Assembly: GCF_013523165.1 (NCBI RefSeq)
Contig: NZ_JAAMQI010000001.1
Location: 186,001 to 250,000, forward strand
Length of the DNA: 64,000 nucleotides
Source: Pseudomonas entomophila
GTDB taxonomy: Bacteria; Pseudomonadota; Gammaproteobacteria; Pseudomonadales; Pseudomonadaceae
Reading direction: 5' to 3'
In this document: positions 37,492 to 45,083 of the stretch, one piece after another
Position numbering within the stretch: the stretch's first letter is position 1
Layout of the letters: each line of letters begins with the position of its first letter
Made by a program: the position numbers and the translations under genes
The notes under the pieces: generated by a model
The model's input: only the letters and a program-made list of their open reading frames with translations
What the model was told of the DNA's origin: nothing
The model's database searches: none

Positions 37492-37800
37492 ATGAAAACC
37501 TTGACTGCCTTGCTGACCGCCGCCACGCTCGCCCTGGGGGCCAATGTAGCCCTGGCCAAGGACGTCCAGCCTGACGAGGTGGTCAGGCTGGTCAACGACA
37601 AGACCCTCAAATCGCTGGACGAGCTCAAGGCGGCGGCCATCGCCAAGCACCCCGGTTCGACGGCCACTGATTCGGAGCTGGAAAACGAATACGGGCGCTA
37701 CATCTACAAGGTCGAACTGCGCGACGCCCAGGGCGTGGAGTGGGATGTCGACCTGGATGCCCGCACCGGTGAAATCCTGAAGGACGAACGGGACAACTGA
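37492..37800 (+). CDS. PepSY domain periplasmic protein 1
   Basis: A 102-residue exported protein: a signal peptide (cleavage near ALAK, residue 22) precedes one PepSY domain (VVRLVNDKTLKSLDELKAAAIAKHPG to VDLDARTGEILKDE). PepSY domains act as inhibitory or sensory modules in the cell envelope. GGAGAG precedes the ATG at 37492. The stop overlaps the next start by one base, so this is the first gene of a four-gene unit with a second PepSY protein, a response regulator and a sensor kinase. Confidence 0.85.
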   Translation: MKTLTALLTAATLALGANVALAKDVQPDEVVRLVNDKTLKSLDELKAAAIAKHPGSTATDSELENEYGRYIYKVELRDAQGVEWDVDLDARTGEILKDERDN

Positions 37801-38114
37801 TGAACGATCTGTCGCTGACGGCGCGCGGCCTGGTGCTGGCGCTGTCGGCCTGCTGCTCGCTGGCGGTGGCCCGCGACCTGGACCAGGACGAAGCCCTCGA
37901 ACTGCGGCGCGAGGGCATCATCCTGCCGCTGGAGAAGCTGCTCGAAGCGGCCCTGGCGCGCCACCCCGGTTCGCGGCTGCTCGAAGCCGAGCTGGAAAAG
38001 GAACACGGGCGCTACGAGTACGAGGTGGAGATGCTCACCCCCGAGGGGGTGGTCCGCGAAATCAAGCTCGATGCCAGTACCGGCGCCTTGCTCAAAGACG
38101 AGGAAGATGACTGA
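37800..38114 (+). CDS. PepSY domain periplasmic protein 2
   Basis: A 104-residue protein similar in plan to the preceding one: signal sequence (LALSACCSLAVA, residues about 12-24), then a PepSY domain ending in IKLDASTGALLKDEEDD. Two cysteines occur in the signal (ACC), but the context is not a good lipobox. It starts on the last base of the previous stop (TGATG) and is followed without gap by the response regulator. The two PepSY proteins share the HPGS and ENEYGRY/EKEHGRYEYEVE pattern and probably arose by duplication. Confidence 0.83.
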   Translation: MNDLSLTARGLVLALSACCSLAVARDLDQDEALELRREGIILPLEKLLEAALARHPGSRLLEAELEKEHGRYEYEVEMLTPEGVVREIKLDASTGALLKDEEDD

Positions 38115-38783
38115 ATGCGCTTGTTGCTGGTGGAGGACAACGTCCCGCTTGCCGACGAACTGACCGCGAGCCTGCAACGCCAGGGCTACGCGGTCGACTG
38201 GCTGGCCGACGGTCGCGATGCGGTGTACCAGGGCCAGAGCGAACCCTATGACCTGATCATCCTGGACCTGGGTCTGCCGGGCTTGCCGGGTCTCGACGTC
38301 CTGGCGCAATGGCGAGCCGGCGGCCTGCTCGCGCCAGTGCTGATCCTCACGGCGCGCGGCTCCTGGGCCGAGCGCATCGAGGGGCTCAAGGCCGGCGCCG
38401 ACGATTACCTGAGCAAACCCTTTCATCCTGAAGAGCTGCAACTGCGCATCCAGTCCCTGGTGCGTCGTGCGCGCGGGCTGGCCAACCAGCCACGGCTGGA
38501 AGCCGCAGGGCTGCACCTGGACGAGGCGCGCCAGTGCGTGACCCGCGACGGGCTCGAGGTCCAGCTGACCGCCGCCGAGTTCCGGTTGCTGCGCTATTTC
38601 ATGCTGCACCCGCAACAGATCCTGTCCAAGGGGCATCTGGCCGAGCACCTGTACGACGGTGAGACCGAGCGTGACTCGAACGTGCTCGAAGTGCACGTCA
38701 ATCACCTGCGGCGCAAACTGGGTCGCAGCGTGATCGAGACGCACCGTGGCCAGGGTTACCGCTATGCCGGGCACAGCGCATGA
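38115..38783 (+). CDS. OmpR/PhoB-family response regulator
   Basis: A 222-residue two-component regulator. The receiver domain has acidic pocket residues in VEDN, phosphoacceptor Asp51 in ILDLGLPG, Thr in LILTARG and Lys101 in SKPF; the C-terminal winged helix has the OmpR pattern ([42 protein letters not shown]). The ATG follows the PepSY stop directly and the gene overlaps the kinase start by four bases. It resembles PhoP/PmrA/QseB-type regulators; the target genes probably include its own operon. Confidence 0.92.
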   Translation: MRLLLVEDNVPLADELTASLQRQGYAVDWLADGRDAVYQGQSEPYDLIILDLGLPGLPGLDVLAQWRAGGLLAPVLILTARGSWAERIEGLKAGADDYLSKPFHPEELQLRIQSLVRRARGLANQPRLEAAGLHLDEARQCVTRDGLEVQLTAAEFRLLRYFMLHPQQILSKGHLAEHLYDGETERDSNVLEVHVNHLRRKLGRSVIETHRGQGYRYAGHSA

Positions 38784-40093
38784 AGTCCATCCAGGGGCGT
38801 CTGAGCCTCGGGCTGGTCGCGGTGCTGGTGGTGGTCGGGCTGGGGTTCGCACAGTTGGGGCTGTGGCTGTTCGAAGTCGGCTTGCAGCGGTACCTGGAAG
38901 CGGGCCTGCGCAAGGAAAGCGAGAACCTGCTGGTGGCCCTGGTGCGCGGCCCGAACGGTCCGCAGCTGGACGAGCGTCGTGTGTCGGCTGCCTACCAGCG
39001 CCCGCTGTCGGGCTATTACTTTCGTATCGATTTCGAACAGGGCAGCTGGCGCTCGCGTTCGCTATGGGATCTGGAGATGCCCAAGCCAGCCCAGCCGGGG
39101 CTGGAAAGTGGCCATCAGCTGGCACCCGAGGGGCAGCAGCTGTTGGTGTTGCGCGCCGATTACCGGCGCCTGGGGCAGGACATTTCGATCAGCGTGGCGC
39201 AAGACTATTCGCCGGTGCGCGATGGCTTTCGGCGGCTCGAGCAGATCGGGCTGGGGCTCGGGCTGGTGGCGCTGCTGCTGATCCTGGTATTGCAGCGCGT
39301 GACCGTGACACGCTCGCTGCGCCCGCTGGAACGCGTCCGCCGGCAGATCGCCCAGCTGCAACAGGGGCGACGCTCGCAGCTGGACGAGCAGGTGCCCAGT
39401 GAGCTGGAACCCCTGGTCGCGCAGGTCAACCATCTGCTTGCCCATACCGAAGACAGTCTGCGACGGTCCCGCAACGCCTTGGGCAACCTGGGCCATGCCC
39501 TGAAGACGCCGCTGGCGGTGCTGCTCAGCCTGGCGAGCAGTGAGCGCCTCAAGGACCAGCCCGAGGTGCGCGCGCAACTGCAGGAACAGCTCGAACAGAT
39601 CCAGCAGCGCCTGGCGCGCGAGCTCAACCGGGCGCGCCTGGCGGGTGATGCCTTGCCGGGTGCGCAGTTCGACTGTGACGCAGAGTTGCCGGGGCTGCTG
39701 GCGACGTTGGGCATGATTCATGGCGAAGGGCTGAGCTTGCGCAGTGAGGTCTCGCCCGGCCTGCTGCTGCCCTGGGACCGCGAGGACCTGCTCGAGCTGC
39801 TGGGCAACCTGCTGGACAATGCCTGCAAGTGGGCCGACAGCGAGGTACAGCTCACCCTCGCGCAAACGGCCGAGGGCTATCGGCTATGGGTCGACGACGA
39901 TGGCCCCGGTATTCCTGAAGGCGCACGCCAGAGCGTCCTGGAGCGCGGGTCGCGCCTGGACGAACAGGTCGATGGCCACGGCCTGGGCCTGGGGATCGTG
40001 CGTGACATCGTCGACGCCTGGGGTGCACGACTGACCCTGCAGGAAAGCCCCCAGGGCGGTCTGCGGGTGGGCGTGGAACTGCCCAGGCGATAG
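38780..40093 (+). CDS. Sensor histidine kinase
   Basis: A 437-residue membrane kinase: TM1 about 8-30, a periplasmic sensor of about 125 residues, TM2 about 156-172, HAMP-like linker, then a HisKA segment with phosphorylated His239 in [13 protein letters not shown]. The ATPase domain carries the N box [12 protein letters not shown]1 [10 protein letters not shown] and G2 GHGLGLGIV. The [10 protein letters not shown] form places it near the PhoQ/QseC-like group that often works beside PepSY proteins. It overlaps the response regulator by four bases. The signal is unknown; the two PepSY proteins may modulate it in the periplasm (inference). Confidence 0.92.
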   Translation: MKSIQGRLSLGLVAVLVVVGLGFAQLGLWLFEVGLQRYLEAGLRKESENLLVALVRGPNGPQLDERRVSAAYQRPLSGYYFRIDFEQGSWRSRSLWDLEMPKPAQPGLESGHQLAPEGQQLLVLRADYRRLGQDISISVAQDYSPVRDGFRRLEQIGLGLGLVALLLILVLQRVTVTRSLRPLERVRRQIAQLQQGRRSQLDEQVPSELEPLVAQVNHLLAHTEDSLRRSRNALGNLGHALKTPLAVLLSLASSERLKDQPEVRAQLQEQLEQIQQRLARELNRARLAGDALPGAQFDCDAELPGLLATLGMIHGEGLSLRSEVSPGLLLPWDREDLLELLGNLLDNACKWADSEVQLTLAQTAEGYRLWVDDDGPGIPEGARQSVLERGSRLDEQVDGHGLGLGIVRDIVDAWGARLTLQESPQGGLRVGVELPRR

Positions 40094-40377
40094 CGTCGCT
40101 GCCAGTGCCGCCGCCATTGCTGGCGCGCTTTTCGCTGCGATGCCCAGCACCTGATCCAGTCGATGAACGTCGCCCTGCGAGAGCCGGCAGGTCCGCCGCC
40201 ACGGGCCCCTCAGGCAGGGCGTGTGGCACGCGCTTGCGTCGCTGCAAGAAAGTTGCACATCAAGCGCCGTTTTTTGCGTTGGTCAGCACCTGTAGCGGCG
40301 GGCACAATGCCCCGCTGCGCTGGATGCAGCGTGGCAGTGTCTCGATCAACAGGTCGCTCGTCAGGTAGCCCTTTTCC

Positions 40378-41535
40378 ATGTCCTCCAGAACCCCTCACAC
40401 CGGCTGGCAACGGCTGCTGCCGCCCTCCCTGAATACCTCGCCCCGCGAATGGCTGCGCGCCGGCCTTGGCGCCATGCTGGGGTTGTTCCTGGCCGGGTGG
40501 CTGTGCAGCCTGGCATTCGGGCCTTCGATCGCGTTGCACCTGCTCGGTCCACTGGCGGCGTCGGCGGTGCTGGTCTTCGCCGTTCACTCCGGCCCCCTGG
40601 CCCAGCCTTGGCCCGTGGTCGGCAGCTACGCCTTGGCCGGTGTCGTCGGCCTGGCGATGCGGCATGGCCTGGGCGATGCGCTCTGGGTCGCGGCCGCCGC
40701 ACTGGGGGTATCGATCCTGGTGATGTGCGCGCTGCGCTGTCTGCACCCGCCGGGCGGTGGCGTGGCCGCCAGCCTGGTACTGGCCGACCCTGGGTTGGTG
40801 GCGATGGGTGACCATGTGCTCGAGCCGGTTCTGCTCAACGCCGTGATCCTGGTCACGGTCGCGGTGCTCTACAACCGCCTTACCGGCGTGCGGTACCCCA
40901 AGGGAGCGGCGCCGCGCAAGGATCTGCACCATACCCACGATCCGCTGCCGACCGAGCGCGTCGGCGTCACGGCCCAGGACCTGGACCAGGCACTGGACGA
41001 ACTGGGCGAATTCGTCGACGTCACCCGCGATGAGCTGGAACGGATCATCCTGGCCACCGAGCAGCACGCGCTGCAACGCAGCCTCAGTGGTCTCACGGCC
41101 GCCTCGGTAATGTCCCGTGACCTGCAGGTCGCCACGCCGCAGACCAGCCTCGAACAAGCGTGGCGCCTGTTGTCGAGCCATCGCCTCCATACGTTGCCGG
41201 TACTCGACCAGGGACGTCTCGTCGGGATCGTCAGTCTCAGCGACCTGGTGGGGCCGGCCATGGCCCGGGGCCGCTCACGCTGGGGAGGCCTGCTAGGGCG
41301 TCGCTCGGTACGCCTGGAGCACATCATGAGCCGTCGAGTCGTCAGCGTCAGCGCGCATCATCCCCTGGCGCACCTGTTGCCGCTGCTGTGCGAGCAGGGT
41401 CTGCATTGCCTGCCGGTGCTGGAAGGCGACACACTGGTCGGCATCGTGACCCAGACCGACCTGATCGCCGGGCTCGAGCGTCGCCTGCTCAGTGCGCCCG
41501 ACCGGGTCTCAGGCGAACGGGTCCCAGCGTTGTGA
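40378..41535 (+). CDS. HPP-family membrane protein with two CBS domains
   Basis: A 385-residue protein. The N-terminal half (to about 180) holds the HPP domain with four or five TM helices and the family signature LHPPGGGVAA. The cytoplasmic C-terminal half holds paired CBS domains (about 240-295 and 312-372; SVMSRDLQVATPQ, GRLVGIVSLSDLVG, HIMSRRVVSVSAHH, DTLVGIVTQTDLI), which normally bind adenine nucleotides. HPP proteins have been linked to nitrite or other small-solute transport. The 3' end overlaps the convergent LysR gene by 27 bases. Confidence 0.88.
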   Translation: MSSRTPHTGWQRLLPPSLNTSPREWLRAGLGAMLGLFLAGWLCSLAFGPSIALHLLGPLAASAVLVFAVHSGPLAQPWPVVGSYALAGVVGLAMRHGLGDALWVAAAALGVSILVMCALRCLHPPGGGVAASLVLADPGLVAMGDHVLEPVLLNAVILVTVAVLYNRLTGVRYPKGAAPRKDLHHTHDPLPTERVGVTAQDLDQALDELGEFVDVTRDELERIILATEQHALQRSLSGLTAASVMSRDLQVATPQTSLEQAWRLLSSHRLHTLPVLDQGRLVGIVSLSDLVGPAMARGRSRWGGLLGRRSVRLEHIMSRRVVSVSAHHPLAHLLPLLCEQGLHCLPVLEGDTLVGIVTQTDLIAGLERRLLSAPDRVSGERVPAL

Positions 41536-42375
41536 CCAATCGCTGGCGTCCTCGGCCACCTGGCGTCGCAGGATGGCCAGTGCGCACCGCAGGGCCTCGC
41601 CGTCACGTTCACGGGCGTGCACCACGAACGTGGGGTAGGTGAACTCAGGGGCTTGCGCGACCCGCTCGAGCACCCCGCTGTCCAGGTAGGCCTGGACGAC
41701 ACGGGTGCGAAAATAACCGCTGCCGCCCTGGTCGAGAATGAACTGCAAGGCCAGCGGTCCCAGGTTGAAACTCACGCTCGCCCGAGCGCAGTCGGGCAGG
41801 GCGGCGTCGTGCTGGCGCCGAAACGCCTCGCCCCAGTCGATGTAGACATAAGGCTCGGGGCAATCCGTGCGTTGAATGCGCACCAGCTTTTCTTCCATCA
41901 GCTGCTCCACCTGCAGGCCGGGTGCATAACTGGGCTGGTAGACGAGCACGGCATCGAGCAGCCCCATTTCGACCTTGCGCAGCAACGCCTCCCCATCGTT
42001 GACCTCGCTACGAACCGTGTGCCCAGGCAGGGCCTGGCGCATCGCGCAGATCCACTCGAGCATCAGGGGCGTACCCAGGCTGACCTCGCCGCCGATGCTC
42101 AGCACCGGTTGCCCACCCTGCACGCGTGGCAGGTTCCGGCGTGCGGCCTCCCAGGTCTGGACCAGTTGGTGGGCGTAGCTCAGAAAGGCCTCGCCGTCCG
42201 TCGTCAGGCGAGCGCCGCTACGGCCCCGTACGAACAACTGACAGCCCAATTGCTGTTCCAGGCGCTGGACCCGTGCGCTGATCGCGGTCTGTGAGACGCA
42301 CAGGCGATCGGCGGCGGCGACCAGGCTGCCGCACCGTGCGATCTCGAGAAAGGTCCGGGCTTGATCGATGTCCAT
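41509..42375 (-). CDS. LysR-family transcriptional regulator
   Basis: A 288-residue regulator: N-terminal winged helix (MDIDQARTFLEIARCGSLVAAADRLCVSQTAISARVQRLEQQLG) and a periplasmic-binding-protein-like effector domain from about residue 90. The target and inducer are unknown. Its neighbours are the HPP-CBS gene, whose end it overlaps by 27 bases in convergent orientation, and the LRR kinase gene on the same strand 63 bases further on. Start at 42375 is supported by the exact beginning of the LysR fold. Confidence 0.9.
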   Translation of the reverse strand: MDIDQARTFLEIARCGSLVAAADRLCVSQTAISARVQRLEQQLGCQLFVRGRSGARLTTDGEAFLSYAHQLVQTWEAARRNLPRVQGGQPVLSIGGEVSLGTPLMLEWICAMRQALPGHTVRSEVNDGEALLRKVEMGLLDAVLVYQPSYAPGLQVEQLMEEKLVRIQRTDCPEPYVYIDWGEAFRRQHDAALPDCARASVSFNLGPLALQFILDQGGSGYFRTRVVQAYLDSGVLERVAQAPEFTYPTFVVHARERDGEALRCALAILRRQVAEDASDWSQRWDPFA

Positions 42376-42438
42376 GCTAAGGCTCGGTGGAAGACGGTGC
42401 GGAGGGAGGAGGCCACACGGCGGCCTCCATGGAGGGCC

Positions 42439-43707
42439 TTACAGGCGCGCCGCTACCTGTGCGAAAGAAGGGCGCGAGGCGACCGCTGGCTGCTGGCAGT
42501 CCTGGGCCAATTGGCGCAGGTCGCACGCTTCGCCGTCGGCGCGTTCGAGCAGTTCGTCGAGCAGGAGGCCGAAGGCGCGGACTTCGATGCGCTCCAGGCC
42601 GCTGGCCAGGTCACGTGGCGAGAAGGCCGCGGCGCCGAAGTCGCCCAGCACGCCGTCACCTTCGTCATCGCACAGGATGTTGTGCGCGTAGAGGTCGCCA
42701 TGATTGAGGCCATGGGCATGCAGGTGCGCACCCGCCAGCGCGACGGTGCGCGCCAGCCGGCGCAGGGCCGGGAGGCGCCAGGGCAGGCGCTCCGGGTATC
42801 GATCGCGGGTGCAGCTGTCGAGGCTGGGCGGCCCGGCCAGGTTGAACCAGGTGGGGGCGAGCAACGGCATGATCAGCGCGGGCAGGCCCGTGGGATGATC
42901 GTCGATACGGCCGAGCAGCCCGGTCAAGCCTGGGTGTTGCCCAGCGGCCAGGCACGCACGGACTTCGGCCAAGGGCGCGCCGTCACTGGTCAGGGCACCC
43001 TTGAACAGTTTCACGGCGACGGCGCCCGGCTCACCGTCGAGGTGGGCACGATGAATGACCCCCGAGGCACCCCGGCCCAGGATCTCCTTCACGGCCACAC
43101 GGTCCCAGCTGACCGAGGGGCACGGGTGAAGGTCCGCCAAAGGTTCGGCTTCGCAGGGGTTGCCCGAGAACGCCAGCCAGGCGAGCCTGGGCAGGTCCAG
43201 CAGCCAGCGGGGCAGGGTGGTCAGGCGATTGCTGGCCAGGCGCAGCAGCTCCAGGCGGTCGCAGCGTGCCAGCGTCTGCGGCAGGTCCGTCAGGCGGTTG
43301 CCCGACAACATGAGTTTTTGCAGGTGCGCGCAGTCGCCCAGTGTGTCGGGCAGGTGTTCGAGGGCATTTTCGGTCAGGATCAGGGCGCGCAGGGCAGGTG
43401 GCAAGGCACGGCCATCGATCCGCTCGATCCGGTTGTTGCGAAAGCCGACGGTCTCGAGCCGCTGGCATTGCCCCACGGCCACTGGGATGTCGGTGAACAG
43501 GTTGTCCGAGCAGAACAGCACGCGCAGGCGATGCAGGCGGTGCATGTCGTGCGGCAGGCGGCTGAGCCGGTTGCCTGAGAGGTTCAGCACCTCCAGGCTG
43601 TCGGCCAGGCTGAAAATCTCCTGTGGGAATTCATCCAGACCTTGACTCAGGTCCAGGCGGGTCAGGCCGTGCAAGCGTCCAGCCTTCAGGTCGTCAAGGG
43701 TGTGCAT
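42439..43707 (-). CDS. Leucine-rich-repeat protein kinase
   Basis: A 422-residue cytoplasmic protein joining two eukaryote-like modules. Residues about 14-190 form seven or eight leucine-rich repeats of about 23 residues (LEVLNLSGNRLSRLP, LQKLMLSGNRLTDLP, LELLRLASNRLTTLP). Residues about 204-422 form a protein kinase: glycine loop GRGASG (211-216), Lys233 in VAVK, catalytic Asp338 and Asn343 in HGDLYAHN, and Asp356 in DFG. The residue before the catalytic Asp is Gly, so it is a non-RD kinase. No membrane segment is present. Substrate unknown; kinases of this build occur in many Pseudomonas. Confidence 0.9.
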   Translation of the reverse strand: MHTLDDLKAGRLHGLTRLDLSQGLDEFPQEIFSLADSLEVLNLSGNRLSRLPHDMHRLHRLRVLFCSDNLFTDIPVAVGQCQRLETVGFRNNRIERIDGRALPPALRALILTENALEHLPDTLGDCAHLQKLMLSGNRLTDLPQTLARCDRLELLRLASNRLTTLPRWLLDLPRLAWLAFSGNPCEAEPLADLHPCPSVSWDRVAVKEILGRGASGVIHRAHLDGEPGAVAVKLFKGALTSDGAPLAEVRACLAAGQHPGLTGLLGRIDDHPTGLPALIMPLLAPTWFNLAGPPSLDSCTRDRYPERLPWRLPALRRLARTVALAGAHLHAHGLNHGDLYAHNILCDDEGDGVLGDFGAAAFSPRDLASGLERIEVRAFGLLLDELLERADGEACDLRQLAQDCQQPAVASRPSFAQVAARL

Positions 43708-43861
43708 TGCCGATCACATGTCATTCATTGCGAGAAAGCAGGCGATGATAGCGGCATTCGTCCCCAAGGGGCAGGCATTGCAGGGCGGCATCATGGCCAG
43801 GGGTCGCGTGCACACCCTGGGTGTCGTACGCTGAAGGCCGTTCTCACCAGGAGCTGACCCC

Positions 43862-44287
43862 ATGTCCGACCCCTATCACCTCGATCGTTTCGTCGAAGCG
43901 CAGCAGCCTAGCTACACACGCGTGTTCGACGAGCTGCAGGCAGGCCACAAGCGCAGCCACTGGATGTGGTTCGTCTTTCCCCAGCTACAAGGATTGGGCC
44001 ACAGCGAAATGGCGGCGCGCTATGCGATTTCCGGGCTCGACGAGGCGCGTGCCTACCTGGCGCATGACATCCTTGGTCCGCGTCTCAAGCGCTGCGTGAC
44101 GGCACTGTTGCAGCACACCGACAAGAGCGCTCGGCAGATCATGGGGACGCCCGATGACCTGAAGCTGCGTTCCTGCCTGACATTGTTCGACAAGGCCGAT
44201 CCAGGCGAAGCGCTGTGGCAGTTGGCCTTGATGCACTTCTTCGACGGTGTGCCGGATGCTGCGACGCTGGGTCGGCTCGAACGCTGA
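43862..44287 (+). CDS. DUF1810 family protein
   Basis: A 141-residue protein of the DUF1810 family: DRFVEAQQPSYTRVFDEL at the start, SHWMWFVFPQLQGLG as the signature, YAISGLDEARAYLAHDILG and a final SCLTLFDKA. The conserved Trp and Phe of the signature and the compact all-alpha plan fit. Proteins of this family are widespread and uncharacterised. The start has AGGAG eight bases upstream. It lies seven bases from the convergent DUF465-like stop. Confidence 0.88.
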   Translation: MSDPYHLDRFVEAQQPSYTRVFDELQAGHKRSHWMWFVFPQLQGLGHSEMAARYAISGLDEARAYLAHDILGPRLKRCVTALLQHTDKSARQIMGTPDDLKLRSCLTLFDKADPGEALWQLALMHFFDGVPDAATLGRLER

Positions 44288-44293
44288 GTAGGC

Positions 44294-44536
44294 TCAGGCC
44301 TTGCGCTCCAGTTGCCGCTCGATCATGTACTTGACGCTCAAGCGGCGCTCTTTGAGACGGCGCAGATCGTCGTCTTCGTAATTGCCAGCCGAGATCGACT
44401 CGGCAGCCAGCACCTGGTTGTCGATATCGGTGTAGTCGTCGAGCAGGCGGTCCAGCTCCTTGTCTGTCTGCCGACGCTGCTGCACGATTTCGCGTGGGTA
44501 GTGCAGGTCCTGGTACAGATCGTGTGAAACCGGCAT
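44294..44536 (-). CDS. Small YdcH/DUF465-like helical protein
   Basis: An 80-residue protein made of two long charged helices (REIVQQRRQTDKELDRLLDDYTDIDNQVLA and DDDLRRLKERRLSVKYMIERQLERK), the pattern of the YdcH/SlyX-like small cytoplasmic proteins. AAGGAA precedes the ATG at 44536 by eight bases. A longer upstream frame overlaps the tRNA region and is rejected. Function unknown. Confidence 0.75.
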   Translation of the reverse strand: MPVSHDLYQDLHYPREIVQQRRQTDKELDRLLDDYTDIDNQVLAAESISAGNYEDDDLRRLKERRLSVKYMIERQLERKA

Positions 44537-44778
44537 GGCTGTGTTCCTTGTGCAGAGGGCTGGAATACCTGTTTGAGCCAGCGACAAGGAACGAGTTGGA
44601 CGCGCCTGTAACTGCAGGCGACGAACGGTTGTGGGCCTGGACACGGGGCAGCAGGGCGCTGAAAACAGGACGGGCAGAAAACGGTATGGGGTGCGTGCTG
44701 AAGAAGCTTGTCCGTCGCTCACGGCAGTCGATGACCGACTAAGCCGCTGTTTTAAGAGATTTTTTTTGCGTGAGGGGT

Positions 44779-44806
44779 TTGCAACCTCAAATTTTCTTGA
44801 TACATT
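44779..44806 (+). promoter_or_regulatory. Predicted promoter of tRNA-Gln
   Basis: TTGCAA and TACATT are 16 bases apart, in an AT-rich stretch about 50 bases before the tRNA. A GC-rich discriminator (GCCGCTC) follows the -10 box, as is usual at stringently controlled stable-RNA promoters. Confidence 0.5.
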
Positions 44807-44854
44807 GCCGCTCATTCCCGCACAGCCAGTCACACCTCGGTTGTCGGTGGATAC

Positions 44855-44929
44855 AGGGGCGTCGCCAAGCGGTAAGGCAGCAGGTTTTGATCCTGCCATG
44901 CGTTGGTTCGAATCCAGCCGCCCCTGCCA
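44855..44929 (+). tRNA. tRNA-Gln (anticodon UUG)
   Basis: A 75-base gene with the acceptor stem AGGGGCG/CGCCCCT, D-loop region GCCAAGCGGTAAGGC, anticodon stem GCAGG/CCTGC around the loop TTTTGAT (anticodon TTG), T-stem with the GGTTCGAATCC box, and an encoded CCA end. It reads the CAA and CAG codons of glutamine. No other tRNA is adjacent. Confidence 0.97.
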
Positions 44930-45083
44930 TTTACTCTCCATACCCGTATTTTTTCGTTTCGTACGTGAAAGCGTATCGAGGCGATTCGTCGTGCGCGTCG
45001 TTCAGGTGCGGCCTGTGCGCGTCAGGCGTTCGACGCCAAGTCCCTTTGGCGTCATCGCTGCCGGTACCGACACGGCGCGTCGG

